From assembly GCA_030549205.1 (NCBI GenBank), contig JAUKTV010000017.1, positions 186,001 to 250,000 on the forward strand: DNA of 64,000 nucleotides, read 5' to 3'. Positions 53,616 to 64,000 of the stretch are shown piece by piece. The notes under the pieces were generated by a model. That model saw only the letters and a program-made list of their open reading frames with translations, was not told the origin of the DNA and ran no database searches. The stretch is from Apiosordaria backusii (Eukaryota > Ascomycota > Sordariomycetes > Sordariales > Lasiosphaeriaceae). Each line of letters opens with the position of its first letter. The first letter of the stretch is position 1. A program made the translations under genes and the position numbers.

Positions 53616-54837
53616 CTTGGATGAATTACTGAGCCTAGGACAACAATACAGGCTGAGGGCTTTGGATATCACACAGTAACAAGCCTCTCGCAGTTCAGGT
53701 TACCATACTACCGAGTCTCATCAGGAACAGGGGCGACATCGCCAAGAGTCGCAGATAGGATGCTGGTACGGATCGTTAGCCTTCGTCTTGGAAAAAGCTT
53801 GCTTACACGTCGTAGCTTGGCGTTACAGCAATCGTTACCGCAGGATGAAGCTGAAAAAGGGAATGTTTGTGTCTACCTGGTACTATTACGATGCTGATAT
53901 GAGTGGCTACAAGGCTTATGTTCATGATGCTCCACCACGTCCAACCTCCTCGCGTCGACACTCAAGTTCATCATCACCAGCATCTCCATCGAGAAGAAAT
54001 GATCCCGGTCACGGATCAACATCAAGCGCGTGCGGTACTGAACCTAGGTGCCTGTCGTCCGTCTGGGTTGTACCCAGAGAGGCCGTACTCCGCTGTGAGC
54101 CCTGAGTCGCGCCAGTAAGACATTCAAGTTGTTGCGGGTATCGTGGAGAGGTTGGATACAACACACCAAAGACTAATCATCCCGAGTGCTAGTTGGTTCC
54201 CACAATCCATACGGTTGACGCGGTCCGTCGCGGTGCTGTGGACGAGTCGTGAAACGAGGTCATCACTTAGCGGGGAGTAGTCGATGAAGCGTGGAACCAA
54301 GCGATCGCTGAAAAGGGCGGGGCAGCTGAGAAGCGCTCTGTGAAGGGCATTTCAATCACCTGTCTTACAATCTGATCAGGACCTCGATACCGCGGCTTTT
54401 CCGCTTCGCGTTTATCATTGTGTGGTTGCCGTAGCTACAGTCTGTTCTTTGTCGTTTGCAATCAAGATATTATCTACGGCAATCAAGATATTATCTACTG
54501 ATGCGCATGAGCCACATTGGTCCAGCATCACTGCATTTTGGTGGCGACCTTTCGAAGCGGTCTCAAGGGTTGATTTTCACCGCATCTCCCGTTGTCCACG
54601 TCGATGAACGCCATGATAGATGTCAACAAACAAGCGGGGATCGGATCAGGGGTACATGCCAGGGGTAAAACTTCAAGGGTCAGGGGCCCAGGCGTGGACA
54701 GGGATGACTCGGGCCGCAGCATATCACGGACCGGAACAACCTTTGGCATGATGGATATCCACCACCTTCTGCACACGAAAATCTCTTCTTCAGCATTTGT
54801 TCCGACAAAAGGTTCCATCAATAAGAAAGATCTTGAA
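53616..54837. other. intergenic, no gene seen
   Basis: About 1.2 kb. Contains one small duplication, AATCAAGATATTATCTAC twice in tandem at 54460..54499. No credible ORF. Confidence 0.5.
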
Positions 54838-54908
54838 GCATCAGTGGTTTAGTGGTAAAATCCATCGTTGCCATCGATGGGCCCCGTGTTCGATTCACGG
54901 CTGATGCA
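54838..54908 (+). tRNA. tRNA-Gly(GCC)
   Basis: 71 nt: acceptor GCATCAG pairs with CTGATGC, A-box TGGTTTAGTGG, anticodon stem CATCG/CGATG with loop TTGCCAT (anticodon GCC), T-arm CCGTG-TTCGATT-CACGG, discriminator A at 54908. No intron. T-rich sequence (TCTTTTACC and a long T run near 54950) follows and can end pol III transcription. Confidence 0.97.
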
Positions 54909-57900
54909 TCTTTTACCCTTTATCTGATCATGGACTATTATCCTTTTTTTTTTTCCTTTTTCTGGCTTTCGGTTTGTCAACTTGACCTGGTGAAATGCTG
55001 CATGGTTTATTCTTACTGGCGTACTCCGGTGTTGGCCTGAAAGTTCGGGCCTTTATCTACCAGGCCGTTTGCCACGGTCATCAACTTGTCGGTATATTAC
55101 CAATGAGTGTTGTTTATGGTTTGACTTGATAATTCAAAATAATCCCCAAAGATATGCTGCTTGTCAAGCCCTTTGTATAAGACGAGACTTGGGCTCCTAG
55201 CGGAACTCTTTACTGTTGATAGTTGCTGGCTTTTTAGGGTCAGGATCTTCGATCAGACGATTCAATTAAAATACCTACCCGTTATTTAAACTCGGTATTC
55301 GTGAAGGTTATGTTGCTTCAATACAATTCCTAGACATAGAGTACTAAAGCTGTATACAGCAGTGGTTCAAATTCTCTAACTTGAACGTTTTGGGAGGTTT
55401 CAACTTTAGGTATGTTTCCAACAATCTCATTATCACATCATCACCTCAATTTATTTGTTTTAAAAACCCTAAAAGTCTAACAATTGGGCTGATGATAAGA
55501 AAATAAGATTAAGTGTAGTTCTTCTGCAATTATATTTTTAGTTGAATGCAGTTAGTACTAGCTGAGATTATCTAAACGTACGAACGTAGATATTATCTTT
55601 CTGACTTGACCTTGTAGTAATCAGTTCTCTTGGGTATTTTAGTGACCTTCATCTTTAGGGACAAGAACACGTTTGCCACATATCTACCTAGCTTTGTCTC
55701 GAGTATTCTATTTACTGGTCATATTTCTGTGGAATATGGGATAGGAAGATGATAGCCCGTAAAGACTAAAATCACTTTTCCTAGTTTTCACCATCTAATA
55801 TCAGTCTCCTAATGAAATTCGGTCAGTACGGATTTGTTTCTTGTCAGGAAATATCATTCCAGCTACTATATTCATCCAGCGCCTGCTGTGAGTTTCGAAC
55901 TTGATCATGGAATTGACGCTGAAAGCCGCATTCCAGTCACAAAGCTAATACAACGGCAAGGTGTTTACATTGGACCAAGTTCCGTGGACCGAGGTTTGGA
56001 CACAATCCAGTTATGCCACGGACCTCTTAGCCTGATATGCGGTACTGATTGACAGAGTCAAATTGACAAAACCTGGGTATCACCTTTCTAGGGAAAGTCA
56101 TTATATTGTAGATACTATATACCTAAACTAGTTTCTTTTGTCTTTGCCATTATAATGGGATATCCGGCTGAGAAACGGCACTTGAACATCACAACTAGGT
56201 ACCTACATGACGGTTGAACTAGTAGTGACTCCACAGAACTGCTTCGATACAGGAAAGTCATAATCGGCATTGGAACTATTTCTACACCCGTATTTGAAAC
56301 GTGCCGAGTTCGCGATTCTGTCCTTTTTGGAAGTGGGCAAGCCTTTCAAGCTGTGAAGGCTCTCTTCTTAACTTAAAAGTGCTGCAGTACCGGTCCAACC
56401 TGGCATTGTGGGAATCTTGCCAACTATCTACCTTAGGTAAATTGGATGCAAGTGAGACGTTTGACTGCAAGTGCATACCTACCTATCCAGGCGAACATAC
56501 CTAGGTAGGTAACATGCACGAACTGGCTGTGATGTCCTGTATCCATTTTGTCAAACAACGCAAAGCATGGAGATTTGCATTGAAATCTCGGGAACTTTGA
56601 CGTTGTCGAACGGTCATTGAGCATTCCATCCATTTGCCCGCTGGTTGTGGTTCGGGTTGGGCGAGCCAATCAGAATAATTGTGCTTCCCGCCGCCCACAG
56701 CACACATTATCACTACGCCGAGAACGCAACAGTTAAGTCAGTGATCAGCAAATATCAAATCATGGTTTTCACGGAACAACCGATCAATCGCCACAAGTTG
56801 ACATCAAAATGGAAAACAGAATACAAGTCTCGACTGCTCGAGGCAAATATCGCCCAATTACCCACCACTCCCACTTGACAAATGATCAACGCACTTCACA
56901 GCAACAAGTCCAGCTTCCAGGTAATCCACGTGGCTGGCACGCCCAACAACCATTGGCCCAAAGCTCCTCCCGCTAACTCGCCCTTCGCCGTTCGGCTTTT
57001 ACAAGAATTTTTCCTTCCAAGACATCGCCATCACTTGTGCCTCACCGTCAGTTCAACTTTGTCTCGGTGCCTGCCACCAACCCAGATACGGAAAGGGTTC
57101 CAGAGCCTTGGTACTGGCTCCTCTCCCACCGTGCATGATGCACAATATGTGTAACGAGATGACTGGGAAAGTGATTTGGCGTCAGGCACTGCATGATGCC
57201 CACGTTTCTTATGACATGATGTATACCTCTAGGATCCTCATTACACGACCTTAGACTGCAGATGTCCCCACTGTCTTTGATTAAGGCACGAGACTGCAAT
57301 GTCACGATATAAACGGGACCCTGAATGTGGTGGTCTCGGGTGGCGGGCGGGAGAGCATGGGGGAGGATAGACCGACTCCCCGGATTTGAAGCACCACGTT
57401 CATTCCCATCACATGCGTTGGTATCTGAGTAAACTATTTCTCTACGTAGAACATTGAGGAAAAAAGCGATGCCGGAAAATCACCAGAAACACGATGTGGA
57501 AGTGTTCGATATGGGTGAACGAAATCCAGAGACCCCATCTCGCCGGTCACCTGATAATCACAGCTCGTGTTTCCCAATAAACGTTGGTAGCAATTGTGAA
57601 CAGGCTCGGTGACCAAACTGGTCTGGCCTTCTCACATGCCACTTTCCTGTTCTGACACTTCCCTGCCAAATCTCAAGCCACGATGTTTGTCAACGGGTAT
57701 GCACATCGTAAACGGCAACATCCCGCGGGCGCAAGCCGTCGATCATACCATTCCGGTATTGCCAACCAGACTAGGGAAGTAGCGTAGATGCATGTTTCAA
57801 CCATCATGCCGCCGTCGGAGCCCTGAAAAGAAATCTCGACAAGAAACAACACGTGGGCAAGGCATGGCAACGTCCCAAACGCGCTTTTACGCAACGCCCA

Positions 57901-60266
57901 CAGCTCAGATACAGCTAAAAGTGGATGTTTGCAAGGCCCCTCAGGCAAGACTATCAAATTGTCAATCCACAACACATGTCTTCTGCTTTAGTCTTTCTAT
58001 TAACCGTTCACAAGTCGGCCCAAAAGTGGAATGAGAGGCCATCCGAGATTCATTTCGGAGAAGAAAGGCTGTCTCCCACGTACCATCAATGCAGGCCTCG
58101 ATACCTAGGATAGGCCCGTGAGTCGAACAGGCACGAGCACAATGGAGAAGAGCTGATTGGACTGGTGTCCTGTAAGCCTGCACCCTGCCGCACATGGAAC
58201 AGCCAGTGGCGGTACCAATTCCGGGGGTGGCTTGACCTCGAGCTTAAGCCCCGTGAACCACTGCCATCTCAACGAGATATCATTGGTGACTGAGGTGGTC
58301 TTACCATACCATCCGTCCTCTCGGCGATATCAGATTAAGACTTTTGGTGCAATTTGCCCATCAACAAGCCTTTTTGCCAAGGTTCTTGGGAAGTCAATGC
58401 TGGGACTGGCATCCTCGTCCACCACGCTGGCACAAGTCTTGATAACTAACAACCAAAGGTACCTAGACTATATCGGGCAAAGGAAGTGAGCAACTGATGA
58501 CATTTCATCATCCTTTGGGAATCAAGCTCGTTCGGCTAACAATACAAGTGGGAGGCGCTCACCAAAGTGGGATGCGCCTCCTGGCGATCTCGACGTTGAA
58601 GTCGTCTCGAACAGCCATGGAATATCAAAAATCCACGACGGAGGTTGGTTCGCGAGACCCCGCACAAAGTAGCTCCCGGCTCTTGTTATCGCCATCAGCC
58701 TCTTGATCGTGCACGTTGCGAAAGTAGAGACTCCGATTGGATCATCTCAAACCGCCAAGATCTCTTTCCTGTGCCAAGAGCATCGCCCGCAGGGCCAAGA
58801 GCGGGACCTGGGGACTTGGCGGCCGGGGCGTTGGACCCCACGTGTGTCAAACCTCGCACGTCAGGCGTCGAAGCTGGAGAAGCTGACATGTTTCGCTTTT
58901 AGACATTCCCATCTCTCTCTGCGAGCCACCAACGCACGTCGTCGTCCCCGCGCGAGTACATGATGCAAGCTCAAGCATATAAGGATGATCGCTTGCTCCT
59001 TCGCACCCAGCCAAGCCTGCCAATGCTTGGCCCCGTGGGGTTTTCCTCTTCAATGGATCTGAGGTGGATCTTCCAACAAGCGGTGTTGTTTTCTTCGCTA
59101 GCCACTCGCCGCTCGCCGCCGTTTTTCGTTTTTCCATGATCCGCCCGCTATTGCCTCCTCCGCCGTCACTCCTCAGTTTGCCTTTTTTTTCCCCTCGGTG
59201 CTTGGCCTTTTCGGTGGGACGGATTTCGAGATTGCGGTCCTCCAACAACATCGATGTTCTTGGCTTCCAGCTTCCCTCAGGCCGGGCGATCATGGAAGTC
59301 TCTTCTCAACCTGGAACCTTTGCCGGCCGTTCTGCCGTGGGGGCTTTTGTTCCTGTGTAGTGGCATCAGAAACCTAGGGCTAGGAGCATATCCAATGGTT
59401 AGTCTCAGCTGTTTCCGGCAACGGAACATATCAGTTTTGGTGTGTTTTTGCTCAGTATCACATTTCACACACACGCAGCAAGCGCTTCAATATTTCCATT
59501 TTTGAACGCGGCACGCGAGCACATTGATCTCTTTCCACACATATCCAATGCCATATATCCGCCATCTATCGGCTTACATGATGCAGCCAAGATGCACAGA
59601 CGGATCTTTCTCGCTACGCTAGCCTGCGGGAGGGTTGCGCTATGCGTATCCCCTCCCAGCTATCCATTTCATGGTGTCATCCAGAGCTGATCAGGGTTCG
59701 TTCTCTAGGACCCGTGAATGCGACGTCTCAGATCACGCACATGCGGGAGCTTGCCGGGCTTGCCTCTTCTTCTTACCGAGGGATGAAGGACTCTTACAGA
59801 CTGTGGTGTGTGGACGGGAGTGCATGGGCAGGGATGGGAACCAGAAGCGCAATCGGCTCTACCCGCCAAGCCCCAGTGCCCCCCGCCGTCAAAGGCCCAC
59901 CCTTCCAGCAGGGGTTCCAGCAACTCCCACTCCCACCCACCAGGTTTTCCCGACCAGCATCTCGACCTCCCCGTTGCAAGCAGGTCTTGTTCTCGCCAAG
60001 GCACCAGTGGTGTGGGGAGAGGCAAAAAACCCAGACCATTCGACAACGGCAGAGAGCCCTCACAGAACACCCACGTGTGTGCCATCTCTGGCTGATGCCC
60101 CCCTGTGCCTCCCATCGCCTCTCCCGGCGTCCGTCTGGTTAAATACAGACGGTACAACCTGTGTTTCCTCCTGACCCTGCATCCTTCCTCAACAGGTCGA
60201 TCAGCCACCGCTACAACAGCCTTCGCAGTCTCATCTCTGAGCACGCGACAAGCACCGTCCAACGCA
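54909..60266. other. 5.3-kb gene-free region
   Basis: 54.9-56.6 kb is AT-rich with no long frame and may be old mutated repeat DNA. 56.6-60.2 kb has ordinary composition but only short, motif-free frames; I could not assemble a spliced gene. The last kilobase should be the promoter and leader of the phosphate symporter gene. Confidence 0.5.
60072..60077. promoter_or_regulatory. CACGTG box, candidate NUC-1/Pho4 site
   Basis: A perfect CACGTG palindrome (in CCACGTGTG) about 190 bp upstream of the phosphate symporter ATG. CACGTG is the core bound by the bHLH regulators NUC-1 and Pho4 under phosphate starvation. The position and the gene make regulation likely, but the hexamer alone is frequent. 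Confidence 0.5.
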
Positions 60267-62148
60267 ATGGCGGTCCTTCACCAATTCGACTATCTCTTTG
60301 CCTTTGGCACCATCTTCGCAGGCCTCGATGCCTGGAATATTGGTGAGTTGATACACAACCACCGCTCGATATCGTGTCATCAGCTCCTAACCAGCTCTCT
60401 CCTCTAGGTGCCAACGATGTGGCTAACTCATGGGCTACGTCCGTGGCCTCGCAATCCGTGACCTACCTCCAGGCCATGGTCCTCGCCTCCGTCATGGAGT
60501 TTGCCGGCTCCGTTGGTGTTGGTGCCCGCGTTGCCGACACCATTCGCACCAAGGTCGTCGACACCTCTCTCTTCAAAGATGATCCCGCTCTTCTCATGCT
60601 TGGCATGGTGTGCGCTGTCACCGCTTCGTCTATCTACCTCACCATGGCCACCAAGATTGGTCTTCCCGTCTCCACCACCCACTCCATCATGGGCGGTGTC
60701 ATTGGCATGGGTGTTGCCGCTGTCGGTGCTGATGGTAAGGCTGACCACGCTCTCGGGAACTCGACATGGCGCTAACACGGTGATCTCTAGGTGTCCAATG
60801 GGTCAGTAAGGATGGTGGCATCAACTCAGGTGTCATTCAGGTCTTCCTCGCCTGGATCATTGCCCCTGGTCTGTCCGCTATCTTCGCCTCCATCATCTTC
60901 TTGATCACCAAGTACGGTGTCATGCTTCGCAAGAACCCCGTCTGGAAGGGCTTCTTCTACGTCCCCGTCTACTTTGGCCTCGCCGCCTCGCTTCTCACCA
61001 TGTTGCTCCTCTGGAAGGGTGGCGGCTACAAGGTCGAGCTCACCGACTCTCAGCTCCCCGGTGTCATCGTTGCTGTCGGCGTCGGCTTTGCCCTGCTCAT
61101 GTGTGTCACTCTCATGCCTTGGCTCTACCGTGTTGTCATGCTCGACGACTGGCAGCTCCGCTGGTATCACATTCCTCTGGGTCTCCTCCTCCTCCGCCGC
61201 GGCCCCGTCCCTGAGAACCCCGATGACGAGTATGAGGATGAGCCTGTCCAAGATTTGACTCCCAAGGACGAACTCGCTGCCAGCAAGGCTGCTCAGCGTG
61301 GCGACGTCGAGATCACTGCTGCCGGTGCTCTCGGTGAGAAGACTGTTGGCAACGCCGACTCCACCGATGGTGCCTCCGCCGACGCCGCTGCCGCCCCCGT
61401 CCGCCGCAAGAAGCCTTCCGACTTTCGCAGGCCCCACAAGAAGCTTCTCGGCCCCAGGCCCGAAGGCAAGTGGTTCTCTGGTCCCGTCATCTGGTGGGCT
61501 CTCAAGTGGAGTTTCCTCCACGGTATCGACCAGGATGTTGTCAACCTTGCCGGCCAGAAGAGCACGCTTGCTGGTGACGTCGAGGAGATCCATGCCCACG
61601 CCGCTCGCTATGACAACAAGGCCGAGTACATGTACAGCTTCCTCCAGGTCATGACCGCCGCCACCGCCTCCTTCACCCACGGTGCCAACGATATTGCCAA
61701 CGCCATCGGTCCCTACGCCACTGTCTTCGAGATCTGGAACTCTGGTGCCCTCCCCGAATCCGGCAAGGCTACCGTTCCCACCTGGATTCTCGTCTTCGGC
61801 GCCGCCTGCTTGGTCATCGGTATCTGGACTTATGGCTACAACATCATGAGAAACTTGGGCAACCGCCTCACCCTGCAGTCGCCTTCCCGCGGTTTCTCTA
61901 TGGAACTTGGCTCCGCCATCACTGTCATTCTTGCTACCCGCCTTTCGCTCCCTGTTTCCACCACCCAGTGCATTACTGGTGCCACCGTCGGTGTCGGTCT
62001 CTGCTCCGGTACCTGGCGCACCGTCAACTGGCGCATGGTCGGCTGGATCTACTTCGGCTGGTTCATCACCCTCCCCGTCGCCGGTATCCTCTCTGGCGGC
62101 CTCATGGGTATCATCATCAACGCTCCTCGCTGGGGCTACTCTGGTTAA
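60267..62148 (+). CDS. pho-4: PHO-4/PHO89 family sodium:phosphate symporter
   Basis: Exons 60267..60342, 60408..60734 and 60791..62148 give 586 residues; introns GTGAGT..CTCTAG and GTAAGG..CTCTAG, in phase. The family's two inverted-repeat signatures are complete: GANDVANSWATSVASQS near residue 27 and GANDIANAIGPYATVFE near 430; VSTTHSIMGG and VSTTQCITGA are the paired second motifs. About 10-12 membrane helices flank a large acidic cytosolic loop (about residues 265-390) ending in basic RRKKPSDFRRPHKK. It imports phosphate with sodium at the plasma membrane and is the high-affinity system switched on by phosphate starvation in Neurospora. The start MAVLHQFDYLFAFG is the usual one. Strong C-ending codon bias suggests high expression when induced. 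Confidence 0.95.
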
Positions 62149-63296
62149 ATTGGGATCAAGCATAGGCGTTTTTCTATTTGGATTTGTTGTTAGAGTGTGG
62201 AGTAAAAAGCTTTTGGGATCTACACTTTTGGTTGAAGGATATGATGCATGACAGAATATTGAATGCATCTGGGTAGTGTAATAGTTCGTGGTTCCGGTTT
62301 CAAAATACCCCTGGGAGGCTTGGATATCTAGCGAGTAGTAATAAGAGAGGCCTTTGGCCTGATAAACCTACCAAGTTCTTCTCCTTTGATCAACCTGTGA
62401 TGTCTTTGCCACGTCTTTGCCGCTGTCATGCCCTGAATACTCCTTGTTGTATCTACCCTCCAGGCTTTGATCTCTACCATCACTGTTACCAGTCATGCTC
62501 ACACATGCCTCTACGTCCGCCAACACTGTCTTCATAGTTGCACCGCATGCTGAGACGTCTCTTGCCACCCTTACCACAACTTGGGCTTCCTTATCAAAGG
62601 GTGTCTTGCTACTAACAAGGTCTCAGCTATACACCTAACTGCCTTTAATACCTGTTGCCACGTATACAACCCCTATATGGTAGGGTGTCTTTACTTTTTC
62701 GCGAGGCGTCAGCCATATTCTAACATGCCCTCGACACCCCTTTATAAGCCTACCAATTCCTATTTAAGGCACGCTTACCTTTTAACAAGACGTAAGGAAT
62801 ATAATCAAAAGTGTTTACTTCCAGCCACTATGCCTATATTCTGTCTTTGGAGGTGTCTTTGCTTCCAACTAACGTATTAATCACAGCCAGCTACACCTTG
62901 GATCCCTCTTAATACTCCGACTAACTCCCTTTGAAGGCATGCTTATCTCCTGACTAGACCTTAGTAACACCGTTAAATGCCCCTTGATTATCATGACTAC
63001 GCATAACAATCCAATTTGAAGGCATGTGACCCAGCAAAAAAGGCCTGTCCAGTTCCTAATAAGGCGTTATGCAGGTCATATCACACATCCAGAGCACAGT
63101 CGGTATGCATATAATACACACAATTACATCTACAAAACCTCTATACACAGATATCCCCCCTTTTCATCACCCCCAAAACAATATAAACCCCCCTATTCCC
63201 ATGTAAACACCCCCTTATTTCCCCCTAAACCCCCTTCCAAAGAAAACAAACAAACAAACGAAAAAAAGAAAAGAAAAAAACAAAAGAAACCCCAAA
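62149..63296. other. intergenic, no gene seen
   Basis: About 1.15 kb between convergent genes. 63160..63290 is a C- and A-rich low-complexity strip (ACCCCC and AAACAAAC words). No gene recognised. Confidence 0.5.
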
Positions 63297-64000
63297 CTAA
63301 CCCTGCACCCCCATAAACCCGAAGGTGCCGTACAACAGCCACCTCCCCTCTCTCTCCTCCCCTCCCTCCTCATCTTCTTCTTCCTCCTCCTCCTCCCCAG
63401 CCGAAACCGGAGCAGCAGCCGGGACAGCACCCGCCGCAGCAACCGGCGCAAGCAAACGCAACCCACCAGTCGTGGGCCGCCCGCCAGCCACCACCGGCCC
63501 GGGCCCCGAAGCCAACACCACACCCAACCCAGCAGCGACAGCGGGCGGCGCCGCGCCCGAGGGCACGAGCCGAATCTTGCGGGGGCGACCCCGGGGTCTC
63601 TTCGCCGCCGGTTCACCACCAGCACCAGCACCACCACCACCACCAGGAGCAGGCGAGGCAGCCCGGTCCCGCTTCCGGAAATTCCGGGGGGCACCTGCAG
63701 CAACCCCGACAGCCGCGCAGGGTTCACCCTCATCCTGACCATGCCACTCCCCATGTGGCGGGCGGGGTTTTCTTCAGGGGCACCTTGGGTGCCGCCTGGG
63801 GTGGTGACCTGGATGGTGGGCAGGTCACCTGGGGCTGGGCGGAGGGGGGTGGTGGCTCGGGCTCGGGCTCGGGCGGAGGGGGGAGCCAGACCTGGTTGTT
63901 GTTGTTGTTGTTGTTATTGTTGTTGTTGCTGTTGCTGGGGACAACAACAACGGGTGTCACACCACCCAGAGACTCAGGGGTGCTGCCAGCCGGCGCAGGC
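63297..64000 (-). CDS. AT-hook protein, 5' part outside window
   Basis: The reverse strand shows a low-complexity protein entering from the right edge: an Asn run (encoded by AAC repeats near 63895..63938), PPPPEPEPEPPPP, then after a proposed 49-nt intron (63783..63735, GTGCCC..GTCAG, phase 0) DEGEPCAAVG, RNFRKRD, a Gly/Ala stretch, KRPRGRPRKI, an Ala/Pro region, a run of Glu/Asp and the end LLYGTFGFMGVQG at 63297. RPRGRPRK is a canonical AT-hook that binds the minor groove of AT-rich DNA, so a nuclear chromatin or transcription role is likely. The donor is weak, and the alternative is that the frame stops at 63730. Part of the gene is missing. Confidence 0.6.
63894..63938. repeat. TTG/AAC trinucleotide repeat
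   Basis: An interrupted GTT microsatellite (one ATT and a few GCT units) coding for the Asn tract of the AT-hook protein on the reverse strand; likely variable in length between strains. Confidence 0.93.

Noticed and set aside
60826..62268. 480-codon reverse-strand ORF
   Set aside because: Shadow of the phosphate symporter; its Gly/Asp/Glu composition comes from codon bias on the other strand.
63215..63754. 179-codon reverse-strand ORF near the right edge
   Set aside because: Another frame of the AT-hook gene region; the KRPRGRPRK frame has the better protein features.
1..64000. CRISPR array, prokaryotic operon or riboswitch
   Set aside because: Spliceosomal introns and fungal families show a eukaryotic nuclear genome; no spaced identical repeats of CRISPR type occur.

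Overview
This window looks like nuclear DNA of a filamentous ascomycete, probably a Sordariomycete close to the Sordariales; the lineage is inferred from gene structure and protein style, not from a search. The evidence is many short spliceosomal introns (about 50-160 nt) with GT..AG borders and CTAAC-type branch points, fungal-only families (proteinase K-like subtilase, STAND/NACHT-WD40 proteins, TPR-DUF4470, PHO-4 phosphate symporter, C2H2 factor), an intron-bearing tRNA-Leu, and Gln-to-stop changes of the CpA-to-TpA kind expected from repeat-induced point mutation (RIP).

Layout. 1-5.5 kb: an edge-truncated F-box/LRR-style gene, a tandem family of small secreted proteins (two intact, one with an internal deletion), and a PARG-like macrodomain gene behind a long Pro/Ser-rich N-terminus. 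8-11.3 kb: a secreted subtilase and an Old Yellow Enzyme gene whose frame is broken. 11.9-20.5 kb: two large paralogous F-box-like genes and a relic of a third, on either side of a TPR-DUF4470 gene. 21.1-27.6 kb: tRNA-Leu(CAG), a Gln/Pro/Tyr-rich protein gene, and an ABCC-type transporter with at least three frame-breaking lesions.

27.8-38.5 kb is an accessory island: a STAND N-terminal-domain gene enclosed by long inverted repeats, a DNA ligase pseudogene enclosed by about 380-bp direct repeats, a deleted pogo-like transposon with excellent 47-bp terminal inverted repeats, and a NACHT-WD40 pseudogene fused head-on to the 5' half of a C2H2 zinc-finger gene. 40.3-48 kb: a caspase-like protease gene with a one-base frameshift in a G run, and a SNF2 ATPase gene with several 5' exons, one of which carries an in-frame TAG. 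49.6-51.6 kb: three compact intronless genes in AT-rich sequence, including a PHO80/Pcl-like cyclin and a small Tyr-rich protein with a possible PP1-docking motif. 51.9-62.1 kb: an intact MFS transporter with three introns, tRNA-Gly(GCC), a 5.3-kb gene-free stretch, then the PHO-4 phosphate symporter with a CACGTG box in its promoter. The right edge cuts an AT-hook protein gene.

The dominant theme is birth and death of self/non-self-recognition style and accessory genes (STAND, NACHT-WD40, caspase-like, F-box-like, ligase, ABC) beside repeats and a transposon, set among ordinary housekeeping genes. No operon-like logic applies. All introns given here are read by eye and need transcript support.
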